From: G963667425 sp963667425 [NCBI: bacterium]
Lineage (GTDB): Bacteria; UBP6; UBA1177
DNA: 64,000 nt
Reading direction: 5' to 3'
Assembly: GCA_963667425.1 (NCBI GenBank)
Contig: OY763407.1
Location: 1,798,001-1,862,000, forward strand
Part shown: positions 52,790-61,676 of the stretch, piece by piece
How the letters are laid out: each line of letters begins with the position of its first letter
How positions within the stretch are numbered: the stretch's first letter is position 1
Translations under genes and position numbers: made by a program
Notes under the pieces: generated by a model
What the model saw: the letters and a program-made list of their open reading frames with translations, nothing else
Database searches by the model: none
Told to the model about the DNA's origin: nothing

Positions 52790-53128
52790 TTGAATTTAGT
52801 TGCATTTTCGCAGTTGACACAATTGGCTGTTTCTCAAAATGCTGAGCCCCAGGGAAGTCTTTTAATGAATCTTCTCCCTTTCGCTCTTATATTTGTTATT
52901 TTCTATTTTCTGCTTATTTTGCCACAAAAAAAACAGCAGAAAAAAATAAAAGAAATGATAAATAATCTCCAGAAAGGAGACAGAGTGCTCCTTCAAAGTG
53001 GCATGTATGGACGCATTGTTGAGTTTAAGGATAACGATGTAAAGATAGAAATTGCACCGAAAATCATAATAACTGTTCAGAAAGCGGTTATAATCAGCAA
53101 AGTCTCAGAAGAAGTTTCATCACAGTAA
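52790..53128 (+). CDS. yajC: Preprotein translocase subunit YajC
   Basis: This 112-residue SecDF-YajC subunit has one membrane helix (MNLLPFALIFVIFYFLLILP) followed by QKKQQKKIKEMINNLQKGDR and the small beta-domain with VLLQSGMYGRIVEF. I choose the TTG at 52790, since AAGGAGG (52778-52784) stands five bases before it; the in-frame TTG at 52775 would include that ribosome site in the protein. It precedes secD and secF, the conserved order. Confidence 0.95.
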   Translation: MNLVAFSQLTQLAVSQNAEPQGSLLMNLLPFALIFVIFYFLLILPQKKQQKKIKEMINNLQKGDRVLLQSGMYGRIVEFKDNDVKIEIAPKIIITVQKAVIISKVSEEVSSQ

Positions 53129-53167
53129 TGTTGTTATTTAAGATATAGAAATTAAGGAGAATTTTCT

Positions 53168-54898
53168 ATGGAAGAAAAAAACTGGAAGCTTAGAACTGTG
53201 GTTGTTCTTGCTCTTGTTGTTCTTGCGGTAGTTGCTCTTTTACCGACCGTCTTTGGTCCTGAAAACCTTCCTAAATGGTTTTCCAATGTAAACGAGGGAC
53301 TCAACCTTGGACTCGACCTCAAAGGAGGTATTCATTTCGTTCTCAGTGTTGATGTTGACAAAGCTGTTGCTGATAAAGCTGAAAGAACAACAGATGAAAT
53401 CGGCAAAAGAATGGAAGACGAAGGAATAACATTTGAAAGCGTAAAAATCAAATCAGGAACTACAACTGATATAGTTATTACACTTAAAGATGATACCGAT
53501 AAGGATAAATTCCGTGATAAAATTGTAGATTTTTACACAAACCTCAAAAAAATCTCTACTGATGGGAACGCATATACTCTCAGAATGAGAGATGAGACAA
53601 TCTCAAGAATTAAGGAATATTCTGTAGATCAGGCTCTTGAAACGCTCAGAAGCAGAATTGACGAACTTGGTCTTAAGGAACCTGTTGTTGCAAAACAGGG
53701 TGCGACATCAATACTTATTCAGCTTCCTGGATACAAGGATATAGAAAGAGCCAGAAGAGTTATCGGTCAGACAGCACAGCTTGAATTCAAGCTTGTTGCA
53801 GATGACAAAGATCCTCTTGCAAACTATATTAATGATCTTCCTGAAGGAATTACTGCCCGTAAACACACTATACAGGATGCAAACGGAGGTCTTTTAGTTT
53901 CCAATTATCTTGAATCTGAAAACAGAGAAACTCTTCTTGCCTTTGTAAAAGACAAAGCATCTGAAGGAACAGAATTCCTTCTCGAAGCAAATCCAGCCGG
54001 TCTTAACAAGACATTATACTCAACAATTCTTGTCTACTCTAAAACACTTCTCACAGGCGATATGCTTACCGATGCAAGAGTAAACATAGATCAGCAGAAA
54101 AACAGACCTTACGTAAGCATGACCTTTGACAGAGAAGGAGCAAGAAAATTTGCTGAAGTTACCGGAGAAAATGTAAAGAAAAGACTTGCCATCGTTCTTG
54201 ATAACAGAGTAAACTCTGCACCTGTTATTCAGTCAAAAATAGAAGGCGGTTCTGCACAGATAACACTTAACTCTCTTAAAAGTTTCAATGAAGTTCTCCA
54301 GGAAGCTCAGGACCTTGCACTTGTACTTAGAGCCGGATCTCTTCCTGCGCCTGTAACTTTTGAAGAAAACAGAACCGTAGGACCAAGCCTTGGAGCTGAC
54401 TCCATAGCAAAAGGTAAAATGTCAATCATAGTAGGATTCGTAGTAGTTATCCTTTTCATGATGGTTTATTACGGAATGTCCGGTTTTGTAGCCGACATCG
54501 CTCTTCTTTTAAACATACTTTTCATCATGGGCGGAATGGCAATGCTTGGAGCAACACTTACGTTCCCTGGTATTGCAGGTATCGTTCTTACAATTGGTAT
54601 GGCCGTTGATGCTAACGTTATTATATTTGAAAGAATCAGAGAAGAACTCAGACTTGGAAGATCTGTTATAAACTCAATTGAAAGTGGATACGAAAAAGCA
54701 TGGTCTGCTATTTTTGACGCAAACCTTACAACTGCTCTTGCAGCTTTCGTTTTATGGAACTTTGGTAGTGGACCTATAAAGGGTTTCGCAATAACTCTGC
54801 TTTTAGGTATTATTTCAAGTATGTTTACAGCTATTTTTGTAACCAGGCTTATTTTCCAGGGTTTCCTGAAAGCCGGCGCAAAAAAGATATCTATATAA
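53168..54898 (+). CDS. secD: Protein translocase subunit SecD
   Basis: This 576-residue inner-membrane RND-type protein uses the proton gradient to pull secreted proteins into the periplasm with SecF. An N-terminal helix (about 9-28) is followed by LGLDLKGGIHFVLSVD, the periplasmic P1 head domain and five C-terminal helices with MAVDANVIIFERIREELRLG (helix-4 Asp region) and the TALAAFVLWNFGSGPIKGFA segment. AAGGAG lies 8 bases before the ATG. It is 39 bases after yajC and 13 before secF. Confidence 0.97.
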   Translation: MEEKNWKLRTVVVLALVVLAVVALLPTVFGPENLPKWFSNVNEGLNLGLDLKGGIHFVLSVDVDKAVADKAERTTDEIGKRMEDEGITFESVKIKSGTTTDIVITLKDDTDKDKFRDKIVDFYTNLKKISTDGNAYTLRMRDETISRIKEYSVDQALETLRSRIDELGLKEPVVAKQGATSILIQLPGYKDIERARRVIGQTAQLEFKLVADDKDPLANYINDLPEGITARKHTIQDANGGLLVSNYLESENRETLLAFVKDKASEGTEFLLEANPAGLNKTLYSTILVYSKTLLTGDMLTDARVNIDQQKNRPYVSMTFDREGARKFAEVTGENVKKRLAIVLDNRVNSAPVIQSKIEGGSAQITLNSLKSFNEVLQEAQDLALVLRAGSLPAPVTFEENRTVGPSLGADSIAKGKMSIIVGFVVVILFMMVYYGMSGFVADIALLLNILFIMGGMAMLGATLTFPGIAGIVLTIGMAVDANVIIFERIREELRLGRSVINSIESGYEKAWSAIFDANLTTALAAFVLWNFGSGPIKGFAITLLLGIISSMFTAIFVTRLIFQGFLKAGAKKISI

Positions 54899-54911
54899 GG
54901 GGGACTTGATA

Positions 54912-56045
54912 ATGGAATTTTTTAAGCCCAATAATAAAATAAATTTTGCCGGAAAATTCAGATTTTTTGGTTATATGTCTCTTACTCTCGTAGTTTTAAG
55001 TCTTATTTTATTTTTATTTAAAGGACTCAACTATGGCGTTGATTTCAAAGGCGGAACAGAAATTCAGCTTAAGATAGACGGAACAAATATCAATGAAATG
55101 AGAACATCTCTTTCAGATATAGGAAAAATAGAAATACAGCAGTTCGACAACAGAAACGATCAGTATCTTCTAAGACTTTCAAGCGTTTCTCTTGTAAAGA
55201 AAAAAGACATCAAATCATACATTGATGATGTTGAAAAAACTATTTCTGATTCAAAAATCATAAAAAGTCATTATGATTCTGAAGTTGGTGATAGAATAGA
55301 ACTTACATTTGATAAAGAAATAAACTCTGATACACTCGCTTCAATTATCAAAAAATATCCTATTCCTGCAACAGGAGAAATAGAATATAAGAAAATTGGA
55401 GACAGACATGTTTACAGAATAATCCTTGAAGGCACATCAACAAAAGTTCTTAATGAACTTAAAAACAAGCTTAACAAAACTGCTGAAATAGAAAGAGTTG
55501 AACTTGTTGGTCCTAAAGTTGGAAAACAGCTTAGAGTTGATGCTTTCCTTTCAGTTCTTTATGCTCTTATCGGCATTCTTGTTTACATCGCATTCAGATT
55601 TAACTATCAGTTTGCACCAGGTGCAGTTGTAGCTCTTGCTCACGACGTTCTTATAACACTCGGAATATTTTCTCTCTTTGGAATAAGCTTCGATCTTACC
55701 ATCGTTGCAGCACTTCTTACAATTGTAGGTTACTCGCTCAACGATACTATCGTTATTTACGACAGAATCAGAGAAAACCTCGGCAACATTAAAAAAGGTA
55801 AAGAGATAACAGAAAATATAAACACAAGTATTAACGAAACAGTTTCCAGAACAATACTTACATCTGTCACAACACTCTTCGTTCTCTTTGCACTTTTATT
55901 CCTCGGCGGACAGACGATCAGAGGTTTTGCTCTGGCAATGACAATAGGTGTTTTTGTAGGTACATACTCATCAATATTCGTGGCAAGCCCTATAACAATA
56001 CTTATAGACAAATATATGGCAAAAAGATCTAAAGGAACTAAATAA
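54912..56045 (+). CDS. secF: Protein translocase subunit SecF
   Basis: This 377-residue partner of SecD has six membrane helices. Visible motifs are LNYGVDFKGGTEIQLKIDG near the N-terminus, AALLTIVGYSLNDTIVIYDR and the TRTILTSVTTLFVLFALLFL-like helix (read SRTILTSVTTLFV). The ATG at 54912 has GGGGG before it; the in-frame TTG at 54906 is less likely. The periplasmic domain is somewhat longer than in E. coli SecF. It is followed after 8 bases by recJ. Confidence 0.96.
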   Translation: MEFFKPNNKINFAGKFRFFGYMSLTLVVLSLILFLFKGLNYGVDFKGGTEIQLKIDGTNINEMRTSLSDIGKIEIQQFDNRNDQYLLRLSSVSLVKKKDIKSYIDDVEKTISDSKIIKSHYDSEVGDRIELTFDKEINSDTLASIIKKYPIPATGEIEYKKIGDRHVYRIILEGTSTKVLNELKNKLNKTAEIERVELVGPKVGKQLRVDAFLSVLYALIGILVYIAFRFNYQFAPGAVVALAHDVLITLGIFSLFGISFDLTIVAALLTIVGYSLNDTIVIYDRIRENLGNIKKGKEITENINTSINETVSRTILTSVTTLFVLFALLFLGGQTIRGFALAMTIGVFVGTYSSIFVASPITILIDKYMAKRSKGTK

Positions 56046-56053
56046 CGAACGAT

Positions 56054-57796
56054 ATGAAAAAAAAAGACTGGTTAATTCTTCAGCCTGATACAGAAAAAGC
56101 ACAAAAGCTCAGCGCTATGCTGGGAATATCTGAAGTAGTTGCGACAATACTTATAAACAGAGGAATTGAGACGGTAGAGGATGCCAGCCTTTTTTTACAA
56201 GCCCGCTTAAAAAACCTTCCTGATCCATTTCTTTTCAAAGATGCAAAAAAAGCATCTGAAATCATTATAAATGCTGTCAAAAATAAGAAAAAAATTGTTA
56301 TCTATGGCGATTATGATGTAGACGGAATCACCTCAACATTTATTATGTATAAATTTCTTACATATATCGGAGGGTTGGTAACATATCATATTCCGCACAG
56401 AATGGAAGATGGATACGGTTTAAACACATATGCACTTGAAGAAATCGCCACAGAAGGAGGCGAACTTGTAATAACCGTTGACTGCGGCATTACAAGCATC
56501 AACGAAGTTGCCTATGCAAGAAAACTCGGTCTTGATGTTATCATAGTAGATCATCATCATGTAGGAGAAAACATTCCTGAAGCAATTGCAATTGTAAATC
56601 CGCATCAGGAAGGTTGTGAATATCCATTTAAAGAAATGGCAGCTGTCGGCGTTGCATTTTCACTCTTGATGGTGCTCAAAAAAGTTATAGAAGAAGATGG
56701 TTTTTTTCAGGGGCCACTTCCGAATCTTCTCGATTATCTTGATATAGTTGCAATAGGAACCGTTGCAGACATGGTTCCCCTACTCGAAGCAAACAGAATA
56801 TTCGTAAAACACGGTCTTAAACAATTAAAGAAAATGAAAAGACCTGGAATTCAGGCTCTTGCAGCTATTTCAGGAATAAAAAATCTTGATGATATAAAAC
56901 CGTCACTTATAAGCTACAAAATGGCTCCACGTTTAAATGCGGCAGGTCGTATAGGAAATGCGGCAAAAGGAGTTGATCTTCTTCTCTGCAATGACTACAC
57001 AAAAGCAAAACAGATAGCCGAAGAACTCAATCTCACAAATGAATACAGACAGGAACTGGAAGCTGAAATATTTGAAGAAGCAATAAGGATAATTGAAAAT
57101 TCAAACCTTCTTGACTACAACTGTATAATTCTTGCCAAAAAAGGATGGCATCCCGGAGTCATAGGTATTGTTGCATCCAGACTTGTAGAAAAATACTACA
57201 AACCAACAATTATGATTTCAATAGAAAGCGGTGTAGGCAAAGGATCAGCAAGAAGCATCCCATCACTTCATATATATAACATTCTTGAAGAACTCAACCG
57301 CTATCTTATTCAGTATGGTGGCCACAAATTTGCAGCAGGACTTACCATTTCAGAAGAATCAATCAAGCCTTTTGTAAAGGAATTTGACAGATGCGTAGGT
57401 GAAATACTGACTCAGGAAGACTACATAAACAGCCTTGAAATAGATGCGAAACTTGAAGCAACAGAACTTCATCCGGATCTTGTAGTCGCACTCTCAAAAC
57501 TAGAACCATTTGGAATGCTCAACACAGAACCCAATTTTCTTGCAACAAGACTTCAGATAAAAAAACAGAACATCATAAACAGAAGCCACTTTCACTGGAT
57601 GCTCCGCCTGGCAGACCATCCAAACATCGACATAGATTTCAATGCTATAGCCTTCGGACTTCTCACCAATGAACATCCCATTCCCAGAATAGGAGATGTA
57701 ATTGACATTGTATATTTCCCGAGAATCAACAGATGGAATGGAAATATAGGTCTGCAACTTTTTGTTAAGGATTTCAAAATATCGGACAAAAAATAA
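56054..57796 (+). CDS. recJ: Single-stranded-DNA-specific exonuclease RecJ
   Basis: This 580-residue DHH-family 5'-3' exonuclease acts in recombinational and mismatch repair. The catalytic motifs are IVIYGDYDVDGITSTFIMYK (about 77-96), ITVDCGITS, and the DHH motif VIIVDHHHVGENIP; DHHA1 has YGGHKFAAGLTIS; an OB-like C-terminal domain follows. Length is typical. It is directly downstream of secF and 1 base upstream of the exbB/tolQ-like gene, a common arrangement. Confidence 0.96.
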   Translation: MKKKDWLILQPDTEKAQKLSAMLGISEVVATILINRGIETVEDASLFLQARLKNLPDPFLFKDAKKASEIIINAVKNKKKIVIYGDYDVDGITSTFIMYKFLTYIGGLVTYHIPHRMEDGYGLNTYALEEIATEGGELVITVDCGITSINEVAYARKLGLDVIIVDHHHVGENIPEAIAIVNPHQEGCEYPFKEMAAVGVAFSLLMVLKKVIEEDGFFQGPLPNLLDYLDIVAIGTVADMVPLLEANRIFVKHGLKQLKKMKRPGIQALAAISGIKNLDDIKPSLISYKMAPRLNAAGRIGNAAKGVDLLLCNDYTKAKQIAEELNLTNEYRQELEAEIFEEAIRIIENSNLLDYNCIILAKKGWHPGVIGIVASRLVEKYYKPTIMISIESGVGKGSARSIPSLHIYNILEELNRYLIQYGGHKFAAGLTISEESIKPFVKEFDRCVGEILTQEDYINSLEIDAKLEATELHPDLVVALSKLEPFGMLNTEPNFLATRLQIKKQNIINRSHFHWMLRLADHPNIDIDFNAIAFGLLTNEHPIPRIGDVIDIVYFPRINRWNGNIGLQLFVKDFKISDKK

Positions 57797-57797
57797 A

Positions 57798-58391
57798 ATG
57801 AACTTTTTCGAAATAATAGAAAAAGGCGGAATACTTATGTATCCGATAATTTTCTGTTCAGTTGCAAGTTTCGCCATACTATTTGAAAGATTATGGTTTT
57901 TAAGAAAGAAAAACATCATATTTGAACCAAAATCATTATTTCAGGTTGCAACAGCAGAAAACGGAGTATTACAACTACTTGAAAAAACAGCTGACAAAAC
58001 AGACATATTCTCAAAAACAGTACACGATTTTCTATCAGACGATTCACAATCAGATATTGAAGAAATAGCATCAATGTATGCAAAAGCAAACTCTACAATA
58101 TTATATTCAAACATCTCAATAACCGGCACAATGGCAACAATCTCACCACTCTTAGGACTCCTTGGCACAGTGCTAGGAATGATAAGAATGTTTACCAGAT
58201 TCTCAGGAAGTGGTGGCTCACCAGAAGTTATGGCAGCCGGAATATGGGAAGCATTAATCACAACAGCGGCGGGATTAATTGTTGCAATACCAAGCCTTAT
58301 TATTTACAGATATCTGATATCAATTGCGAACAAAAGAGTTGAAGAACTCGAATTCAATCTGAGAAGACTTCTTTCATATATAAAAAAGTGA
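57798..58391 (+). CDS. MotA/TolQ/ExbB-type proton channel protein
   Basis: A 197-residue inner-membrane protein with three hydrophobic segments: GILMYPIIFCSVASFAILFE near the N-terminus, then MATISPLLGLLGTVLGMIRM and GIWEALITTAAGLIVAIPSL, the paired helices of the ExbB/TolQ channel. Such proteins energise outer-membrane transport or integrity with an ExbD/TolR partner, but no such gene follows here. I start at ATG 57798, one base after the recJ stop; the longer open frame from 57762 lies inside recJ. Confidence 0.9.
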   Translation: MNFFEIIEKGGILMYPIIFCSVASFAILFERLWFLRKKNIIFEPKSLFQVATAENGVLQLLEKTADKTDIFSKTVHDFLSDDSQSDIEEIASMYAKANSTILYSNISITGTMATISPLLGLLGTVLGMIRMFTRFSGSGGSPEVMAAGIWEALITTAAGLIVAIPSLIIYRYLISIANKRVEELEFNLRRLLSYIKK

Positions 58392-58622
58392 TTTTTTAAT
58401 CCATTAACATATTTTCAGAATTCTGAGCAAAAATATTTTGCTTACACTACCATTTTTTTAATATTTAAAGAATATATAGCAATAAATAAGAATTGAAATA
58501 TAATTCAGATGCGTTACAAATACAAAGTGTACGGAGATAAAGATAATTAAATCAATCAAACAGCTCAAGATAACTATTCGCAGTAGATTTATTATTCTGG
58601 CAATTAAAAAAGGAGAACATAT

Positions 58623-59861
58623 ATGAAAAAAATCACATTATTATTATCAATAGTTTTATTATTATCATGCACCAGCAGTAAAAAACCAGAATCAATAATA
58701 GAAATAGTCAAAGAAGGTAACATTACAAAGTTAAAAAATTCAATAACAGCAGAAAACATAAATAAACCGGATGAAACAGGAGCAACACCTTTAATGTGGG
58801 CAGCATTTAAAGGAGATATTGATACTGTTAAGTTTCTTGTGGAAAAAGGGGCTGATCCTGAAAAAATGGGATTGATAAGTGTTAATGATGATGAAGATAT
58901 TAATGTTTCTTCAACCCCACTGCTTGCTGCAGTAAGCAACAGTCATTTTGAAGTTATAAAATATTTAGTTGAAAATGCAGGTGTTGACATAAACAAAAAA
59001 GGTTACTGTATCAATCATTTTCTTATAAGGACACCAGCAGAGATAAAAGATTTTGATAAGTTTTATTATTTTGTGCTTAACTCTAAAGGTAAGCTTTTTA
59101 CTCTTATTAAAAACACCAAAGAGTTTTCATGTATTTCTGAAGCCCCACTTGAAGCACAACCGTATTTTTTCATCCTTATATTAAATGATTTAATAAATAA
59201 ATATGATTTAAAGAATGATGTGATGGATCAAAATGGTTGCAGGCGTATTTCAGAAAACCGTAAAATTATTGATAATACTTTTAAAGATTATATTACACCG
59301 TATGGAGACTATAACTGTATAAAAAATGAAAACGGAAAAACAGCTCTGTATGATACAGTATACAGAGGCAAAGAAGAAATTGTAAAGTATCTTATTTCAA
59401 AAGGTGCAACGGTAAATGTAAAGGATTGTTATGGAATGTCTCCTGTTTTTGCTATAAATAAAAACAAATGGGAAATTACTTCAATTTTACTTAAAAATGG
59501 CGCAGATAGGCATGCAAGAATGAATTTTATAAAGGAAGATAATGAGCCGATACTATCTTTCTTACTTGTAAATGAATCTTATCCTTCTTCTGATAAAAAA
59601 GCATTAAAAAAAGGCTTACGAAAAGTTCTTCCATTATTATGGAAAAGTAAAGAAGATGTAGTTGAATCGTGTAGAGATACACAAATAAATCCACTGGTTT
59701 TTTCCTGTAAAAGTGGAAATGAAGAAATTGTGCAAATTATGCTGGATAATGGAGCAGATTATAGTATGAAATATAAAGGTAAAGAAATTCGTGAAATATG
59801 TATGGAAAATAAGATATATATAGAATCAGGTAAAGCAACAAAACATGGAGCAGAGGCATAA
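58623..59861 (+). CDS. Ankyrin-repeat lipoprotein
   Basis: This 412-residue lipoprotein has a signal MKKITLLLSIVLLLSC with the acylated Cys at 16 and a strong AAAGGAG ribosome site. Ankyrin repeats include TPLMWAAFKGDIDTVKFLVE, TPLLAAVSNSHFEVIKYLVE, TALYDTVYRGKEEIVKYLIS and a terminal NPLVFSCKSGNEEIVQIMLD; between repeats 2 and 3 is a ~110-residue non-repeat insert with three to four Cys. It is periplasmic or outer-membrane anchored and probably binds proteins. It is unrelated at the repeat level to the lipoprotein at 35255-36721. It may be an immunity or accessory protein for the debris that follows; this is speculative. Confidence 0.88.
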   Translation: MKKITLLLSIVLLLSCTSSKKPESIIEIVKEGNITKLKNSITAENINKPDETGATPLMWAAFKGDIDTVKFLVEKGADPEKMGLISVNDDEDINVSSTPLLAAVSNSHFEVIKYLVENAGVDINKKGYCINHFLIRTPAEIKDFDKFYYFVLNSKGKLFTLIKNTKEFSCISEAPLEAQPYFFILILNDLINKYDLKNDVMDQNGCRRISENRKIIDNTFKDYITPYGDYNCIKNENGKTALYDTVYRGKEEIVKYLISKGATVNVKDCYGMSPVFAINKNKWEITSILLKNGADRHARMNFIKEDNEPILSFLLVNESYPSSDKKALKKGLRKVLPLLWKSKEDVVESCRDTQINPLVFSCKSGNEEIVQIMLDNGADYSMKYKGKEIREICMENKIYIESGKATKHGAEA

Positions 59862-59886
59862 ACTAGTCTAGTTTTTCATATTTGGA

Positions 59887-59972
59887 GCAGAATACGGATA
59901 TGATTCAACCACATATGAAAAAATAACAAATAAAGGATTTAACTATGGTAACATTGACCCATGGTTTGAGTA
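59887..59972 (+). pseudogene. 3' remnant of an unidentified gene
   Basis: One frame reads GAEYGYDSTTYEKITNKGFN then YGNIDPWFE and TAG, with no start codon (a TAG lies just upstream). The composition looks like real protein, for example the end of a secreted or toxin-like protein, and the next broken gene has a perfect ribosome site beginning right after its stop. Confidence 0.4.
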
Positions 59973-59980
59973 GGAGGTGA

Positions 59981-60183
59981 AATGAAAAAACAAATAATGC
60001 AAATAACATTAGTAATCTTAATAGCTCTGTTTACACTGCACACATAATAGCAAGCTATCAAACCAGAAAAGGAAACCGCCAATAGCAGCAACCGAGTTAA
60101 TGAAAATAACATAACTGACCCTGTAATTACCAGACTCAACCATAAGAGTGCCTCCTCAGAAATTTATATATGTCGTAATTATA
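59981..60183 (+). pseudogene. Broken small membrane/secreted protein gene
   Basis: AGGAGGTGA precedes an ATG at 59981, a textbook start. The frame gives MKKQIMQITLVILIALFTLH then stops after 21 codons. In other frames downstream sequence continues as AHIIASYQTRKGN and then NRVNENNITDPVITRLNHKS to a TAG at about 60181-60183. This suggests a small signal-peptide or membrane protein disrupted by frameshifts. I cannot name the family. Confidence 0.45.
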
Positions 60184-60252
60184 CATAGAAATAAAAATAA
60201 AGCATTTTTAATTTGAGAGCATGGGTTTGTTTGAATAAAAAATGTTTGAATT

Positions 60253-60663
60253 TTAAATAGAATGATTGTTTGAGTTATTTTTTGACTTCAGATATTGATA
60301 TCCCTTATACAAACCATAAGCAGTTAAGCCAAATAAAAATAAAGAACCAAAAGAAATTGCAGAATTACCAACATTATCTTTTCTAGTTGTTCGACATTTT
60401 ACAGCAGATACGAAACCACCTGATTTAACATCAAAAAGTCCCTTACGTTTATTACATTTATGACATAAAGGAATAATATAATGAGATCTGTTAACGCTTC
60501 CAGCAATTATTACATGTGCACCTAAAGTTGCTTGTTGATCACAATCTTTAGAGGAACAAGAATTAAATTTTTTGCCAGAAAACTTCTCCCAATGATTTTT
60601 CCAAGCACCACATTTAGGACATTTCTTCCAACTGGTGTTATTAAGATTTTTAACTAAAACCAT
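60253..60663 (-). CDS. HNH/treble-clef zinc protein with a C-terminal membrane helix
   Basis: This 136-residue protein has CPKC (15-18), C36 and C41, then LGAHVIIAGS (AHV at 49-51), H61 and LCHKCNKRKG (67-75). This Cys/His spacing resembles HNH-like treble-clef domains with a structural zinc, although a canonical nuclease triad is not certain. One hydrophobic helix (about 101-120) is near the C-terminus. It is the last gene of the minus-strand block that includes the TIR-SLOG gene, so a toxin or effector role in defence is possible. An AAGG ribosome site lies about 9 bases before the ATG. Confidence 0.65.
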   Translation of the reverse strand: MVLVKNLNNTSWKKCPKCGAWKNHWEKFSGKKFNSCSSKDCDQQATLGAHVIIAGSVNRSHYIIPLCHKCNKRKGLFDVKSGGFVSAVKCRTTRKDNVGNSAISFGSLFLFGLTAYGLYKGYQYLKSKNNSNNHSI

Positions 60664-60723
60664 GAATTATAACCTTTTTTGTAAAAATTTATTTATAAAA
60701 AAATTAAATCAATAAGAAAACAA

Positions 60724-61659
60724 TTACACATCAGGCTTTTTCACATAAACAACTTCATCAAAAGTAATGTATATTCCATTATAATTATTTGCATGAAATA
60801 CGCACTTATCATCATCATCTTGCACGCCTATAAAAAACACCCATCCTTTTAAATCAGATCTATTTTTATCTATTTTCAGACTGTATTCATTCTTTGTCCA
60901 TCTTATTTGATTCAATATATTTTCAGATTCTTTTTCACTCCATGACGAAACATCAATTAACAAAGTAAAAGGTCGTTCTAAAACCCACCGTCCATTAGAT
61001 TCTTTTTTTCGAAAACCTTCAAACAAAGGAATTTTTATGACGTTATTTTCAATATAAAAATTTCTGTTTCTTAAATCAAAAGGAGCATAGAATAGTTTTT
61101 TATAAAAAAAACCATCTTCTTTCCAATAAAGTTTTTGAAAAATATTATAATATGAAGAGCCAGCAACACCTTCAATATTAAGAGGAAGTAAATGCCGATC
61201 GTATGGAAAATCTATATAACACCTTACTATAGGCTTAATAGAATAAACAGTTCTATTATGGTACTGACAATTAGATGAAATATTTTTCTTATCAGAACAA
61301 TCAAACACATCTTCTGTAACAATTGATTTAGAGTCATCATCAGAACGAACAGATTTTTTATGCTTATTTATAAGTTTACTTGGATAAGGAAAGGGAAATC
61401 CAAAATCTGTTGATATTGACTCTTTATTTCCCAAAGAATAATAATATTCTTCCGAAACCAAAGAACAACCTTTTTCATGTTTTACATTTGGAAAAGTTTT
61501 AAAATACGGTCGTTTCTTGTTTGATTTACGATAAGATGCCGCACAAACCCTAATATTACAACCTGCACATATAAAGTCTTCTTTATCTACAGATTCATAT
61601 AATAATAAATCTTCTGCATATACCTCTTCCCCAGTTTTTTTATTTCTAGCCTTTTCCAT
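60724..61659 (-). CDS. Unknown protein with N-terminal CoiA-like zinc motif, in TIR-SLOG operon
   Basis: I do not recognise the family of this 311-residue protein. Residues 1-70 resemble the zinc-binding N-terminus of CoiA-like proteins: FICAGCNIRVCA (Cys 31, 34) followed by PYFKTFPNVKHEKGC (His 61, Cys 65). The rest is mixed alpha/beta with no transmembrane segment and ends in strands such as GWVFFIGVQDDDDKCVFHAN. I start at ATG 61659, with GGAA seven bases before; a TTG at 61674 is in frame. It follows the TIR-SLOG gene by 17 bases, so it is likely part of the same defence unit. Confidence 0.65.
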   Translation of the reverse strand: MEKARNKKTGEEVYAEDLLLYESVDKEDFICAGCNIRVCAASYRKSNKKRPYFKTFPNVKHEKGCSLVSEEYYYSLGNKESISTDFGFPFPYPSKLINKHKKSVRSDDDSKSIVTEDVFDCSDKKNISSNCQYHNRTVYSIKPIVRCYIDFPYDRHLLPLNIEGVAGSSYYNIFQKLYWKEDGFFYKKLFYAPFDLRNRNFYIENNVIKIPLFEGFRKKESNGRWVLERPFTLLIDVSSWSEKESENILNQIRWTKNEYSLKIDKNRSDLKGWVFFIGVQDDDDKCVFHANNYNGIYITFDEVVYVKKPDV

Positions 61660-61676
61660 ATTTAATTCCAACAAAC

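Larger units (their letters stand above)
59862..60252. other. Gene-poor stretch with gene debris
   Basis: No intact gene is visible. It contains the 3' scrap of one frame and a broken small gene, described separately, and AT-rich sequence from about 60184 to the stop of the HNH-like gene. It marks the boundary between the Sec/RecJ side and the TIR region. Confidence 0.6.

Noticed and set aside
58427-58441. GCAAAA-ATA-TTTTGC hairpin after the ExbB/TolQ-like gene as terminator
   Set aside because: The stem is almost all A-T and is not followed by an immediate T run; too weak to call.
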